DNA from: an uncultured Lachnospiraceae bacterium
GTDB taxonomy: Bacteria > Bacillota > Clostridia > Lachnospirales > Lachnospiraceae
NCBI GenBank assembly: GCA_945949085.1
Contig: CAMFDJ010000002.1
Span: 140,747-204,746 of the forward strand
Reading direction: 5' to 3'
DNA: 64,000 bases
Shown: piece after piece, positions 8,389 through 18,195 of the stretch
Layout: each line of letters opens with the position of its first letter
Numbering within the stretch: the stretch's first letter is position 1
Translations under genes and position numbers: made by a program
The notes under the pieces: model-generated
What the model was told of the DNA's origin: nothing
Database searches by the model: none
Seen by the model: only the letters and a program-made list of their open reading frames with translations

Positions 8389-9864
8389 ATGACTTATCCG
8401 AGTCTGGAACAACTGAAAAAACTAACTTCTATGGAGCATTACGGTGTTGTTCCTGTCTGTAAGGAGCTTTTTGCAGACAGAAAAACACCTATTGAAGTGC
8501 TCAGAATCCTGAAGGGGATCAGCAGTCACTGTTATCTGCTGGAGAGTGCGGAGGATAAGAAACAATGGGGGCGCTACACGTTCCTTGGGTATAATCCTTC
8601 GCTGGAGCTTACCTGTCACAATCATAAGCTGCAGATCAAGACCGGTATGACGATCACAAAAGAGGTGGAACATCCCGGCGATACGATCAGAGAAATCCTT
8701 GCGCAGTACAAAAGTCCGAAAATTGAAGGTCTTCCGCCGTTTACGGGCGGTCTCGTGGGTTATTTCTCCTATGACTACATCAAATACAGTGAACCGTCAC
8801 TTGTTCTGGATGCCAAGGAGGATGATCATTTTAAGGACATGGATCTGATGCTGTTTGACAAAGTGATCTGTTTTGATCACTATCGGCAGAAGATCGTTCT
8901 GATCGTCAATATTAAGACTGAGAATCTTGAGGTCGGCTACAGACAGGCGCAGGTAGCCCTTTCAGATATGGCAAATCTGATTTTAAACGGACAGCCGGCA
9001 GAGAATAAACCGCTTAAGCTGAAATCAGATTTCAGGGGACTCTTTTCCAAGGAAGCGTACTGTGACATGGTACGCAAAGGAAAGGATTATATCAAGGAGG
9101 GAGATATCTTTCAGGTGGTGCTTTCTAACAGACTGGAGGCAGATATGGAGGGAAGCCTTCTGGATACCTACAGAATACTCAGAACAGAGAATCCATCGCC
9201 TTATATGTTCTACTTCTCCAGCGAAGATGTCGAGATTGCAGGAGCATCGCCCGAAACGCTGGTAAAGCTGGAAAATAATTGGCTCTATACCTTTCCGCTT
9301 GCAGGTACGAGAAAGCGCGGCAAATCGGAGGAGGAGGATCTGAGACTGGAACAGGAACTTCTGGCAGATGAGAAGGAATTGGCAGAGCACAATATGCTGG
9401 TGGATCTTGGCAGAAACGATATTGGGAAGATCAGTAAGATTGGTTCCGTTTCGGTTGAGAAATATATGGCGATACAGCGTTTTTCGCATGTGATGCATAT
9501 CGGTTCCACCGTGCGTGGCAATATCCGCTCTGACAGGGATGCGGTAGATGCAGTGGATGCCATTTTGCCGGCGGGAACGCTATCCGGGGCACCGAAGCTG
9601 CGGGCCTGTGAGATCATCAATGAACTTGAGGATAACAAGCGCGGCATTTACGGCGGTGCGATCGGTTACCTGGATTTCACCGGAAACCTGGATACCTGTA
9701 TTGCGATCAGACTTGCTTTTGCTAAGAACGGCAAGGTGTATGTCAGATCGGGAGCCGGAATCGTGGCGGACAGCGTGCCGGAAAAGGAATATGAGGAATG
9801 TATCAATAAGGCAAAGGCTGTTGTAAATGCACTGAAGGAAGCAGATGGAGAGATTGAGGCATGA
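8389..9864 (+). CDS. trpE: Anthranilate synthase component I
   Basis: 491 residues. With TrpG it converts chorismate and glutamine to anthranilate, the first committed step of tryptophan synthesis. Visible features are the tryptophan feedback motif LLES near residue 45, the chorismate-binding core (GDIFQVVLSNR; PSPYMFYF; GASPETLVKL; AGTRKRG; LAEHNMLVDLGRNDIG) and the C-terminal GAGIVADSVPEKEYEEC. ATG 8389 follows a strong AAAGGAGG (8375-8382); the frame stays open upstream into the leader, but no better start exists there. It overlaps trpG by 4 bases. Control is at least twofold: the T-box upstream and probable feedback inhibition through LLES. Confidence 0.97.
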   Translation: MTYPSLEQLKKLTSMEHYGVVPVCKELFADRKTPIEVLRILKGISSHCYLLESAEDKKQWGRYTFLGYNPSLELTCHNHKLQIKTGMTITKEVEHPGDTIREILAQYKSPKIEGLPPFTGGLVGYFSYDYIKYSEPSLVLDAKEDDHFKDMDLMLFDKVICFDHYRQKIVLIVNIKTENLEVGYRQAQVALSDMANLILNGQPAENKPLKLKSDFRGLFSKEAYCDMVRKGKDYIKEGDIFQVVLSNRLEADMEGSLLDTYRILRTENPSPYMFYFSSEDVEIAGASPETLVKLENNWLYTFPLAGTRKRGKSEEEDLRLEQELLADEKELAEHNMLVDLGRNDIGKISKIGSVSVEKYMAIQRFSHVMHIGSTVRGNIRSDRDAVDAVDAILPAGTLSGAPKLRACEIINELEDNKRGIYGGAIGYLDFTGNLDTCIAIRLAFAKNGKVYVRSGAGIVADSVPEKEYEECINKAKAVVNALKEADGEIEA

Positions 9865-10433
9865 TACTATTGATCGATAATTATGACAGCTTTTCTTATA
9901 ATCTGTATCAGCTGATCGGCACATACCATTCTGATATCAGTGTGGTACGAAACGACAAAATCACTGTGGAGGAAATTAAGACCATGGCACCAACCCATAT
10001 TTTCCTCTCTCCCGGTCCCGGTAAACCAAGTGATGCGGGCATCTGTGAAGCAGTGGTCGAAAAGTTTGGCGGGAAAATTCCCATCATGGGCGTCTGTCTC
10101 GGGCATCAGGCAATCTGTGAGGTTTATGGGGCCACAGTCACTTATGCACCAAAGATGATGCACGGAAAAACAAGCATTGCACAGCTTCGGACTGATACAA
10201 CGCTGTTTGCCGGCATGGAGGAAAAGGTGCAGGTTGCCAGGTATCACTCGCTGGTGGCAAGAAAAGATACCATTCCGGATGCACTTATGGTCACTGCGGT
10301 GACTGCGGACGGCGAGGTGATGGCGGTGCAGCACAAAGAATATCCGGTATTTGGGGGGCAGTTTCACCCGGAGTCCATCATGACGCCGCAGGGCGGCAGG
10401 ATGGTACAGAATTTTCTCAAAGTTTCAGTGTAG
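9861..10433 (+). CDS. trpG: Anthranilate synthase component II (glutamine amidotransferase)
   Basis: 190-residue class I glutamine amidotransferase that supplies ammonia to TrpE. The oxyanion motif SPGPGKPSDAG, nucleophile Cys in GVCLGHQAI and the His-Glu pair in FHPES are all present. Start ATG 9861 overlaps the trpE stop (ATGA). Stand-alone, not fused to TrpD. Its TAG stop (10431-10433) lies inside the 10-base direct repeat that flanks the inserted 190-bp structured element, so the element sits directly after this gene and separates it from trpD. Confidence 0.96.
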   Translation: MILLIDNYDSFSYNLYQLIGTYHSDISVVRNDKITVEEIKTMAPTHIFLSPGPGKPSDAGICEAVVEKFGGKIPIMGVCLGHQAICEVYGATVTYAPKMMHGKTSIAQLRTDTTLFAGMEEKVQVARYHSLVARKDTIPDALMVTAVTADGEVMAVQHKEYPVFGGQFHPESIMTPQGGRMVQNFLKVSV

Positions 10434-10646
10434 AACAAGCAGGCGATTGCGAAACAATTTTAGCTACGTAGCGGATAGTACAATCGGTACAAATCCACAC
10501 AGGACGCTTGCGCTCCGACCGATTTGCAGCGGTGCTAGGCTCGAAAAGACCTCGCCAAGTACCGGCAAATCACACGACCTGCTTAGGATTTATACGGCTT
10601 GTACATCCGCATCTATAGTTTCGCAAACGCCTAACATGTAGAACAA
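10429..10646 (+). repeat. Structured mobile-like repeat, copy 1, with flanking direct repeats
   Basis: The element occupies 10442-10631 (190 bp). Its ends are GGCGATTGCGAAAC and GTTTCGCAAACGCC, a 14-bp terminal inverted repeat with one mismatch. Inside, GTACAA/TTGTAC and AAATCC/GGATTT pair, and a central arm GATTTGC/GCAAATC encloses GGTGC/GTACC. The sequence TGTAGAACAA occurs at 10429-10438 and 10637-10646, three and five bases outside the ends, as a target duplication would. A second copy lies at 51845-52044 between thi genes. No open frame is conserved, so it is non-coding. It resembles a MITE or a structured RNA element of unrecognised family. Confidence 0.85.
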
Positions 10647-10667
10647 TATGAAAAAGGAGAGATTACA

Positions 10668-11675
10668 ATGATCAAAGAAGCAATCATCAAACTGGTAAAC
10701 AAAGAAGACATCGGATATGACATGGCAAAGCAGGTCATGAATGAGATCATGAGCGGTGAAGCGAGCGATATCCAGAAAAGTGCGTATCTGACAGCGCTCA
10801 GCATGAAAGGTGAGACGATTGAAGAAATCACGGCTTCCGCATTGGAAATGAGAAATCATGGGGTAAAGCTCCTGGATGATGTGGAGGCTCTGGAGATTGT
10901 CGGAACAGGCGGAGATAAATCCAATTCCTTCAACATTTCCACGACATCTTCCATTGTCATTGCAGCAGGCGGTGTACCGGTTGCAAAGCATGGCAACAGA
11001 GCGGCATCCTCCAAAAGCGGCGCTGCCGATGTGCTCGAAGCACTCGGAGTCAATATCATGGTTTCACCGGCAAAGAGTGCACAGATGCTTAAGGAAATCG
11101 GTATCTGCTTCCTGTTTGCACAGACCTATCACACAGCCATGAAATATGTAGGTCCTGTCCGCAAGGCGCTTGGTATCCGCACAATTTTCAATATCTTAGG
11201 ACCACTGGCAAATCCGGCCGGTGCTACCATGCAGGTGATGGGAGTCTTTTCCGAGGAACTGGTAGAGCCGCTGGCAAAGGTTCTTTCCAATCTTGGTGTG
11301 AAGAGGGCGCTGGTGGTTTACGGACAGGATCAGCTCGATGAGATTTCCATGAGCGCACCGACGACTGTCTGTGAGATTGGCGACGGCAGGTTTGAGTCCT
11401 ACGTGATCACACCGGAGCAGTTTGGCTTTGAAAGATGCACAAAGGATGAACTTGTAGGTGGCAGTCCACAGGAAAATGCGCAGATTGCCCTGGCTATCTT
11501 AAACGGAGAAAAGGGACCAAAGAGAAATGCAGTTGTGATGAATTCGGGAGCTGCGCTTTATGTGGCAGGAAAGGCAGATACCTTAGAGGCAGGTATGCGG
11601 ATGGCAGAGCAGCTGATCGACAGCGGTAAGGCAAAGGCAAAACTGGATGAATTTATTGCTTGTTCCAATGCATAA
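10668..11675 (+). CDS. trpD: Anthranilate phosphoribosyltransferase
   Basis: 335 residues. Transfers the phosphoribosyl group of PRPP to anthranilate. The signature glycine loop [14 protein letters not shown] near residue 80 and [21 protein letters not shown] identify the family; GPLANPA follows. The start has AAAAGGAGAG about 8 bases upstream. Before insertion of the upstream repeat, its ribosome binding site would have lain only a few dozen bases after the trpG stop. Confidence 0.97.
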   Translation: MIKEAIIKLVNKEDIGYDMAKQVMNEIMSGEASDIQKSAYLTALSMKGETIEEITASALEMRNHGVKLLDDVEALEIVGTGGDKSNSFNISTTSSIVIAAGGVPVAKHGNRAASSKSGAADVLEALGVNIMVSPAKSAQMLKEIGICFLFAQTYHTAMKYVGPVRKALGIRTIFNILGPLANPAGATMQVMGVFSEELVEPLAKVLSNLGVKRALVVYGQDQLDEISMSAPTTVCEIGDGRFESYVITPEQFGFERCTKDELVGGSPQENAQIALAILNGEKGPKRNAVVMNSGAALYVAGKADTLEAGMRMAEQLIDSGKAKAKLDEFIACSNA

Positions 11676-11748
11676 AATCACCGGACAGACAGACCTGCAA
11701 CAGATGGAAGAGGATGTGATTGCAGGTATACAGACAGGAGCAGAAAGA

Positions 11749-12537
11749 ATGATCTTAGATGAAATTGTGGCAAAAACAAAGCAGCGCATGAAGGAAGTAC
11801 AAAGAGATATTTCCCTGCAGGAAATCAAAGAAAAGGCACTGGCGCTTGGGAGTGATACCGGATATCCTTTTGAAAAAGCATTGCGGGGAGAAGAAATCGG
11901 GTTTATCTGTGAAGTAAAGAAGGCATCTCCCTCGAAAGGACTGATCGCTGCCGATTTTCCTTATGTAAAAATTGCAAAGGAATATGAACAGGCAGGTGCC
12001 ACGGCAATTTCCGTGCTGACAGAGCCGTATTTCTTTCAAGGTGCAAACGACTATCTGACTCAGATCAGAAGTCAGGTTTCCATTCCGATCCTTCGCAAAG
12101 ATTTTACGATTGATCCTTATATGATCTATGAGGCCAAAGTGATCGGCGCAGATGCGATTTTACTGATCTGTGCGGTGCTTACCGATGAGGAATTAAATGC
12201 CTATTACAAACTGGCGGATTCACTTGGACTTTCCGTTCTCGTGGAGGCGCATGATGAGGAGGAGGTCAGACGCGCGATCGCCATCGGGGCACGTATCATA
12301 GGAGTCAATAACCGTAACTTAAAAGATTTTACTGTGGATATCAACAATTCGATCAGGCTGCGCCAAATGATACCGGAGCATGTGATCTTTGTGTCGGAAA
12401 GCGGGATGAAGGATGCGGCGGATATTCAGAGGCTGCGGGAAAACCGCACGGACGCGGTTCTGATCGGAGAAACCTTTATGAGAAGCCCTGATAAAAAGAA
12501 GATGCTGGGTATTTTGCGGGGCGTTCATGCATCCTGA
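11749..12537 (+). CDS. trpC: Indole-3-glycerol phosphate synthase
   Basis: 262 residues, TIM barrel. Ring-closes CdRP to indole-3-glycerol phosphate. Signatures: EVKKASPSKG near residue 50, VLTEPYFFQG, LRKDFTIDPYM, LVEAHDEEE, GVNNRNLKDF, VSESG. ATG 11749 is preferred because AGGAG lies 8 bases upstream and the family normally starts about here; an in-frame ATG at 11647 would overlap trpD and add 34 unrelated residues. It is not fused to trpF. Confidence 0.96.
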   Translation: MILDEIVAKTKQRMKEVQRDISLQEIKEKALALGSDTGYPFEKALRGEEIGFICEVKKASPSKGLIAADFPYVKIAKEYEQAGATAISVLTEPYFFQGANDYLTQIRSQVSIPILRKDFTIDPYMIYEAKVIGADAILLICAVLTDEELNAYYKLADSLGLSVLVEAHDEEEVRRAIAIGARIIGVNNRNLKDFTVDINNSIRLRQMIPEHVIFVSESGMKDAADIQRLRENRTDAVLIGETFMRSPDKKKMLGILRGVHAS

Positions 12538-12573
12538 CAGTAGATCAGAAGGGGCAGGAGGTAAATAAAAAGC

Positions 12574-13224
12574 ATGGAGAGAGTGATAAAAAAGCATCAT
12601 GCAATGGAACGCCAATGTAAGGTGAAAATCTGCGGTTTATCCCGGCAAGAAGATATTATGCTCGTAAACGAAGCCGGGCCCGATTATATCGGATTTGTAT
12701 TCTGGAATAAAAGTAAGCGTAGGGTAACAAAGGAAACGGCGGCACAGCTTAAAAAAATGCTCGACAAATCCATACAGGCAGTCGGTGTCTTCGTGGATGA
12801 AAAACCGGAAGTGATTCTGGATCTGCTGACAAATGATATCATTGATATGGCGCAGCTTCACGGCAGTGAGAGTGAGGCGGACATCCGTTATATTCGGGAA
12901 AAAAGCGGTAAACCGGTCATTCGTATGGTGAGGCTGACAGATACAACCGATTATAGGGCTTTAGATGATACAGCAGCTGACTTTTTGCTGTTTGACAGCG
13001 GAAAGGGAAGCGGAAAAACCTTCGACTGGAGATTGATGGAGCAGGTAAAGCGCAATTGCAGTAAGCCATTTTTTCTGGCAGGCGGAATCAGTCCGGATAA
13101 TGTATCGCAGGCAATCCGTGAGGTGAAACCCTTTGCAATAGACTTGTCCAGCAGCTTGGAAACGGATGGCGTAAAGGACGGCGAGAAGATCAGACAGCTT
13201 ATGGCAGCCATACAGCAAAAATAA
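12574..13224 (+). CDS. trpF: Phosphoribosylanthranilate isomerase
   Basis: 216 residues. Amadori isomerisation of phosphoribosylanthranilate to Cd[15 protein letters not shown] carries the catalytic Cys; [32 protein letters not shown] and [11 protein letters not shown] follow, with the catalytic Asp in LFDSG. ATG 12574 has AGGAGG 12 bases upstream, a little long; ATG 12604 is closer to the usual family start but has no binding site. Sits between trpC and trpB in the operon. Confidence 0.95.
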   Translation: MERVIKKHHAMERQCKVKICGLSRQEDIMLVNEAGPDYIGFVFWNKSKRRVTKETAAQLKKMLDKSIQAVGVFVDEKPEVILDLLTNDIIDMAQLHGSESEADIRYIREKSGKPVIRMVRLTDTTDYRALDDTAADFLLFDSGKGSGKTFDWRLMEQVKRNCSKPFFLAGGISPDNVSQAIREVKPFAIDLSSSLETDGVKDGEKIRQLMAAIQQK

Positions 13225-13249
13225 CAGCAACAGAAAAGAGGAAAAACAG

Positions 13250-14434
13250 ATGGAAAAAGGAAGATACGGTATTCATGGCGGACAATACATTTCGGAGACG
13301 CTGATGAATGAACTGATCAGACTGGAAGAACAGTATGAATATTATAAGAAGGATCCGGAATTTCAGGAGGAACTGAATCGTTTGTTCCGGACATACGCAA
13401 ATCGTCCTTCCCTTTTATATTATGCGGAAAATATGACAAAGGATCTGGGCGGTGCCAAAATCTATATCAAGCGCGAAGACTTAAATCACACAGGATCCCA
13501 TAAGATCAACAATGTGCTCGGACAGGCGCTTCTTGCAAAACGAATGGGAAAAACGAGGCTGATTGCTGAGACAGGCGCAGGGCAGCATGGCGTGGCAACT
13601 GCGACTGCGGCCGCTCTCTTTGGCATGGAGTGTGAGGTATTCATGGGAAAAGAGGATACCCAGCGGCAGGCGTTAAATGTATACCGTATGGAATTACTCG
13701 GAGCCAAGGTTCACGCAGTAGAGAGCGGTACGATGACACTGAAGGATGCCGTCAATGAGGCGATGCGGGAATGGTCAACACGCGTGGAGGATACCCATTA
13801 TTGTCTGGGGTCCGTGATGGGACCGCATCCTTTTCCGATGATTGTAAGAGACTTCCAGAGTGTGATCAGTAAGGAGGCAAGAGCACAGATCCTCGAAGCG
13901 GAAGGAAAGCTCCCAAAGGCCGTGGTGGCATGCGTCGGCGGCGGCAGCAATGCAATGGGAATCTTTTACAACTTTATTCCGGATAAAGAGGTTGCGCTGA
14001 TCGGCTGTGAGGCTGCCGGAAAGGGCATTGATACGCCGCTTCATGCAGCGACGATCGCAAAGGGCAGCCTCGGTATTTTCCATGGCATGAAATCTTATTT
14101 CTGTCAGGACGACCAAGGGCAGATTGCACCTGTTTATTCCATTTCGGCAGGACTGGATTATCCGGGCATCGGACCGGAGCATGCATATCTGCATGATACG
14201 GGGCGGGCACAGTATGTACCGATTACAGATGATGAGGCAGTGGACGCTTTTGAATATCTGGCAAGAACAGAGGGCATCATCTGTGCCATTGAGAGTGCAC
14301 ATGCCGTTGCACAGGTAAGGAAGATAGCAGGTTCCATGTCCAGAGATGACAGCATCATTGTCTGTCTGTCCGGACGCGGTGATAAGGATGTGGCAGCGAT
14401 TGCCAGATATAAGGGGGTAGATCTTCATGAGTAG
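13250..14434 (+). CDS. trpB: Tryptophan synthase beta chain
   Basis: 394 residues, PLP enzyme condensing indole with serine. The Schiff-base Lys lies in [10 protein letters not shown]; the phosphate loop [12 protein letters not shown] and [20 protein letters not shown] are intact. Length and motifs match the TrpB1 type that works with TrpA. Starts 25 bp after trpF with GAGGAAAAACAG before the ATG and overlaps trpA by 8 bases. Confidence 0.98.
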   Translation: MEKGRYGIHGGQYISETLMNELIRLEEQYEYYKKDPEFQEELNRLFRTYANRPSLLYYAENMTKDLGGAKIYIKREDLNHTGSHKINNVLGQALLAKRMGKTRLIAETGAGQHGVATATAAALFGMECEVFMGKEDTQRQALNVYRMELLGAKVHAVESGTMTLKDAVNEAMREWSTRVEDTHYCLGSVMGPHPFPMIVRDFQSVISKEARAQILEAEGKLPKAVVACVGGGSNAMGIFYNFIPDKEVALIGCEAAGKGIDTPLHAATIAKGSLGIFHGMKSYFCQDDQGQIAPVYSISAGLDYPGIGPEHAYLHDTGRAQYVPITDDEAVDAFEYLARTEGIICAIESAHAVAQVRKIAGSMSRDDSIIVCLSGRGDKDVAAIARYKGVDLHE

Positions 14435-15206
14435 AATCAAAGAGATTTTTAATAAGGGAAAAGCATTTATACCGTTCATTACAGCGGGCGATCCGAGCCT
14501 TGATAAAACAGTGGATTATGTGCTTGCAATGGCAGATGCCGGTGCGGATCTGATTGAGATCGGCATTCCCTTCTCCGATCCTACGGCAGAGGGTGTCGTG
14601 ATCCAGGAGGCTAATATCCGGGCACTGCAGGCAGGTTTTACGATGGAAAAGCTCTTTGAGACGGTTGCCAAAATCAGAGAAAAAAGCGATATTCCGCTGA
14701 TTTTCATGACGTATATCAATCCGGTTTTTCACTATGGATATGATGCTTTCTTTCAGAAATGTCAGGAGCTGTCCGTTGACGGCTTCATTTCACCGGATGT
14801 CCCTTATGAGGAAAAGGCGGAGGTTTCGGAGGTGGCAAAAAAATATGGCGTGGATGTGATCTCCATGGTTTCGCCAACCTCTGATGAAAGAATTGCCAAA
14901 ATTGCGGCGGAAGCGGACGGCTTTATCTATGTCGTATCCTCTATGGGAGTGACGGGTGTCAGAAGTCAGTTTAGTACAGATCTGGATCGAATCGTCAGTA
15001 AGATCAGGGAGACGACGGACACACCGTGCGCAATCGGATTTGGTATCAGTACCCCGGAACAGGCGGAAAAGATGGCAGGGATAGCGGATGGCGCCATTGT
15101 CGGCAGCGCTATCGTAAAGATTGTGGCCACGCATAAGGATGAGGCCGCAAGACCGCTCTATGCGTATGTCAAAGAAATGAAGGCGGCTGTAGAAGATGCA
15201 GGTTGA
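14427..15206 (+). CDS. trpA: Tryptophan synthase alpha chain
   Basis: 259 residues, TIM barrel. Cleaves indole-3-glycerol phosphate to indole, which tunnels to Trp[30 protein letters not shown] (catalytic Glu and the catalytic Asp region), YINPVFHYG and [10 protein letters not shown] are visible. Last gene of the trp operon; its start overlaps the trpB stop. No convincing terminator follows before the next promoter at 15289. Confidence 0.97.
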   Translation: MSRIKEIFNKGKAFIPFITAGDPSLDKTVDYVLAMADAGADLIEIGIPFSDPTAEGVVIQEANIRALQAGFTMEKLFETVAKIREKSDIPLIFMTYINPVFHYGYDAFFQKCQELSVDGFISPDVPYEEKAEVSEVAKKYGVDVISMVSPTSDERIAKIAAEADGFIYVVSSMGVTGVRSQFSTDLDRIVSKIRETTDTPCAIGFGISTPEQAEKMAGIADGAIVGSAIVKIVATHKDEAARPLYAYVKEMKAAVEDAG

Positions 15207-15288
15207 GGATAGAACGTGCAAATTATATTGCAGTGCAGGAACGGCATATGTCATTTTTGTTATTTTTGGCAATTTATGTCGATATGTT

Positions 15289-15317
15289 TTGCATATTTCA
15301 GAGTTATTTGGTATGAT
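15289..15317 (+). promoter_or_regulatory. Candidate promoter of the GGDEF gene
   Basis: TTGCAT at 15289-15294 and TATGAT at 15312-15317, spacer 17 bp, 40 bp before the ATG. Confidence 0.65.
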
Positions 15318-15357
15318 ATATTTAATTGAAATCTGATAAGACTAGGGGATATGCATT

Positions 15358-17166
15358 ATGATAAAGGATGCAAACATTGTTGATCTCAAGATAAAGGCAC
15401 TGATTGTTGATGTGATGGCAGATTTAAACCCGAATGATGATCTGAAACATAATATGGGTATTATGCTGCAGAAATTGGGGGAATTTGCGGAGGCACAGCG
15501 CACTTATATCATCGAGCTTGACAGAGGGGACTATTTTGAAATTGCAAATGAATGGTGCGCAGAGGGCATAAGCTCCCGTAGTGCCGAGGTGCGTGTGGTT
15601 TCGAAGGTAAGGCTGGGAGGATGTCTCGGGAGCTTCCGGCAGAAGCATATTGCAAAAATCAGTAGCGCTGAGCAGTTACGTGAGCCCTTCCCGCAGATCT
15701 ACGAGACCTTTGTGCGTCTGCAGATCAGCTCCATGATTGCTGTGCCTGTTTTTGTTGATGAAAGACTGTTCTCCATTTTGATAATGGAAAATGTCGGATC
15801 GGAGATATATGAGGTGCAGGATAAGACTCTTTCTTATTGGGGCAGGCAGATTTCACTCATGTATGAGAGAGACAGACTCAGTCACAGAAATCTTTCTTTT
15901 ATTGAGGGAATGCGTAGCAGTAACCTCACGGAGATATTGGTTTATTATCACAGCAATCATTATGAAACTTATCGTCTGACACAGACACTGCGCGGGGTAA
16001 TCCCTGAGACAGGTGAGTGGCAATGGATTCGTCGTTTTTATGCAGGGATCGTGGAACCCGGCTATCGGGATCTGGTTTTGGATAAGACGTCGGATTCTTA
16101 CCTGGAGAGTCATTTACATGCGGGACAGAGCAACTATTCCATTGATGTGGAGCGCATTGTGAATGGTGTATCTCACTGGTTCCGGTTGGATTTTTCCGTG
16201 GCATCGCTGGATGAGCAGGGAAAGCTGGACCGGTTCCTGCTGATTTGTAAGGATATTACGGAAATGAAGCGGGAGGAGGAAGAATACCGGCAGCTGATCA
16301 ACGCACTGACAGGATTTTACATCTCAAGCTGCATGGTCGATCTGAAAAGGAAAACGGCGCACCCCATCAATTTGTCGGTCAATATGAAAAATGTGCTTGT
16401 CGGCAACGTAGCGCCGCATCAGGAGGTGCTTGACGGGTTCCTTTCACAGCTGGTAGAGCCCCAGTATCATGAGGTGATCAGAGAGTTTTTGGATATTCAT
16501 ACGATGGGGCAGAGGCTCCGTGATACAAATATCCTTACCTGCGAATATCAGGGGACAAAGATCAAATGGGGACGCATTATTCTGACACCTGCCATGAGGT
16601 CTCGGGACGGCAACGTGGAAAAAGTAGTTTTTGCAGTGCAGGACATCGGAGCCGAGAAGAGCCGCGAGGAGTGGATGCAGTATAAAATCGAGCATGATGC
16701 GCTGACCGGAGTGCTCAACAGAGCAGCATTTAACAGGGTGATCAAACTACTGGAGAGAAAGGAAAAACCATTTGCACTGGTTGTGCTGGATATTGATAAG
16801 TTTAAAGGCATCAATGATACCTACGGACATGACGTGGGAGACCGGGTGCTGAAGAAGCTGTCAGATTGTATGAATGAATGCTTCCGGGCATCAGATAAGA
16901 TCTTCCGCCTCGGCGGTGATGAATTCGCTGTCATTATGAATTATATTACGGTTCAGGATAGGAGCCATATCAAGAAGATTGTTTCCGGCATCAATGAGCG
17001 ATGCGGTGAGTCGAAAGATGGAATCCCTGTATTTTCTGTCAGTGCGGGTGCAGCTTTTGCCACAACGGGATATTCGGAAAAATTATACAGAAATGCAGAC
17101 AAGGCGCTTTATCATACGAAAAACACAACGCGCAGAGGATGTAGCATTTTTGAGGAACTTGAATAG
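15358..17166 (+). CDS. GAF/PAS-GGDEF diguanylate cyclase
   Basis: 602 residues, no membrane segment, so a cytoplasmic sensor. Residues about 20-180 read as a GAF-like domain (VRLQISSMIAVPVFVDERLFSIL), followed by two PAS-like regions (about 195-310 and 315-440). The GGDEF domain starts at DALTGVLNRAAFNR and has an intact active site RLGGDEFAV near residue 520. RASD lies five residues before the GGDEF, which fits a product-inhibition I-site. It should make c-di-GMP. ATG 15358 follows TAGGGGATATGC. Monocistronic between its own promoter and a terminator at 17183. Confidence 0.88.
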   Translation: MIKDANIVDLKIKALIVDVMADLNPNDDLKHNMGIMLQKLGEFAEAQRTYIIELDRGDYFEIANEWCAEGISSRSAEVRVVSKVRLGGCLGSFRQKHIAKISSAEQLREPFPQIYETFVRLQISSMIAVPVFVDERLFSILIMENVGSEIYEVQDKTLSYWGRQISLMYERDRLSHRNLSFIEGMRSSNLTEILVYYHSNHYETYRLTQTLRGVIPETGEWQWIRRFYAGIVEPGYRDLVLDKTSDSYLESHLHAGQSNYSIDVERIVNGVSHWFRLDFSVASLDEQGKLDRFLLICKDITEMKREEEEYRQLINALTGFYISSCMVDLKRKTAHPINLSVNMKNVLVGNVAPHQEVLDGFLSQLVEPQYHEVIREFLDIHTMGQRLRDTNILTCEYQGTKIKWGRIILTPAMRSRDGNVEKVVFAVQDIGAEKSREEWMQYKIEHDALTGVLNRAAFNRVIKLLERKEKPFALVVLDIDKFKGINDTYGHDVGDRVLKKLSDCMNECFRASDKIFRLGGDEFAVIMNYITVQDRSHIKKIVSGINERCGESKDGIPVFSVSAGAAFATTGYSEKLYRNADKALYHTKNTTRRGCSIFEELE

Positions 17167-17182
17167 ATTGATGATAGAAAGA

Positions 17183-17221
17183 GGCACTTTCTTTTGCATG
17201 GCAGAAGAAAGTGCCATTTTT
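17183..17221 (+). terminator. Intrinsic terminator after the GGDEF gene
   Basis: GGCACTTTCTT (17183-17193) pairs with AAGAAAGTGCC (17205-17215), followed by a T-rich tail. Confidence 0.88.
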
Positions 17222-17260
17222 TCGGGCCGGATGAACGAAACCAGGCGGACATAATTTATA

Positions 17261-17294
17261 TCAAAATTTTGAGGTATCCATGGCAAAATTTTGC
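17261..17294. promoter_or_regulatory. Twin palindromes upstream of the AraC regulator
   Basis: TCAAAATTTTGA (17261-17272) and GCAAAATTTTGC (17283-17294) are both perfect 12-bp palindromes sharing the core CAAAATTTTG. Their centres are 22 bp apart, about two helical turns, and they end 37 bp before the AraC start. This is operator-like; autoregulation is the simplest reading. Confidence 0.6.
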
Positions 17295-17331
17295 AATCCA
17301 TGCTATGCTAGGGCAGAGAGGTGGACAGAGA

Positions 17332-18132
17332 ATGAAACAGGATGACAAAATGAAAAAAACGATGTACAGAAGGCATGATGAAGCGGAAGAACAAGAATTT
17401 GCAGGGAAAGAGAAAATGGCCTATGAGACGGAATTGCAATTCCTGAATCTGGTGCAGATGGGAAATGTCAATGCGGTAAGGGAGTTCATGGAAGAAAATC
17501 CGTATTTGGAATATATCGGCAACAAGGAATCGTTTTCACAGAATACGGTACGCAATGTCAGATATCATTTTATCATCATGGTTTCCATGATTGCGCGGCA
17601 CTGTTCGGAGGCGGGTATGCAACTGGAACTGGCAAGGCATCTGAACCATTTGTATGTCAGACAGGCAGATCTGATAACGGATCTGACTGAATTAAAGCGT
17701 CTTGCTGAAAGAGCTTTTCTGGATTTTACAAGGCGGATGATGACTGTGCATAAAGAAAAGGTATTTTCCCAGAATGTGGCGCGTTGTATTGATTATATCT
17801 ATAATCATATCGGTGACAGAATCACGGCACAGGAGCTTGCCGCATATTGCAGGCTGCATCCGAGCTATCTCTCCAGATTATTCCGTGAGGAAGTGGGAAT
17901 CGGCATCAATGAATATATCAGAAAGGTAAAGGTGGAAAGTGCAAAGTATATGCTCAAATATTCGGATGATTCCTATCTGACAATCTCCAATAATCTTTCC
18001 TTTGCTTCACAGAGTCATTTTGTGAAGGTATTCCGGGAACAGACCGGTATGACACCGAAACGATTCCGGGAAAAATATTATGGAAAGGGTATGGAAAATC
18101 AGGACGAAAACATACTTTTTTCACAATTTTAA
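17332..18132 (+). CDS. AraC-family transcriptional regulator
   Basis: 266 residues. The C-terminal 100 residues form a two-helix-turn-helix AraC domain (ITAQELAAYCRLHPSYLSRLFREEVG, then the second HTH with SFASQSHFVKVFREQTGMTPKRFR). The N-terminal part is helical and does not look like a cupin sensor. It resembles the ligand-unknown helical region of YesN/AraC-type Lachnospiraceae regulators. ATG 17332 has GAGAGGTGG upstream; earlier in-frame starts would run through the palindromes. The next gene is htrA on the same strand, a possible target. Confidence 0.88.
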   Translation: MKQDDKMKKTMYRRHDEAEEQEFAGKEKMAYETELQFLNLVQMGNVNAVREFMEENPYLEYIGNKESFSQNTVRNVRYHFIIMVSMIARHCSEAGMQLELARHLNHLYVRQADLITDLTELKRLAERAFLDFTRRMMTVHKEKVFSQNVARCIDYIYNHIGDRITAQELAAYCRLHPSYLSRLFREEVGIGINEYIRKVKVESAKYMLKYSDDSYLTISNNLSFASQSHFVKVFREQTGMTPKRFREKYYGKGMENQDENILFSQF

Positions 18133-18195
18133 CAAAATTCCATAACAATCTCTGCTTATGATGTCAGCATAAAGATTAGAAAAGAGGTTATGGTT

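Noticed and set aside
10447..10641. 64-codon frame inside structured repeat copy 1
   Set aside because: Not conserved in copy 2 and interrupted by indels between the copies; base pairing, not coding, is what is conserved.
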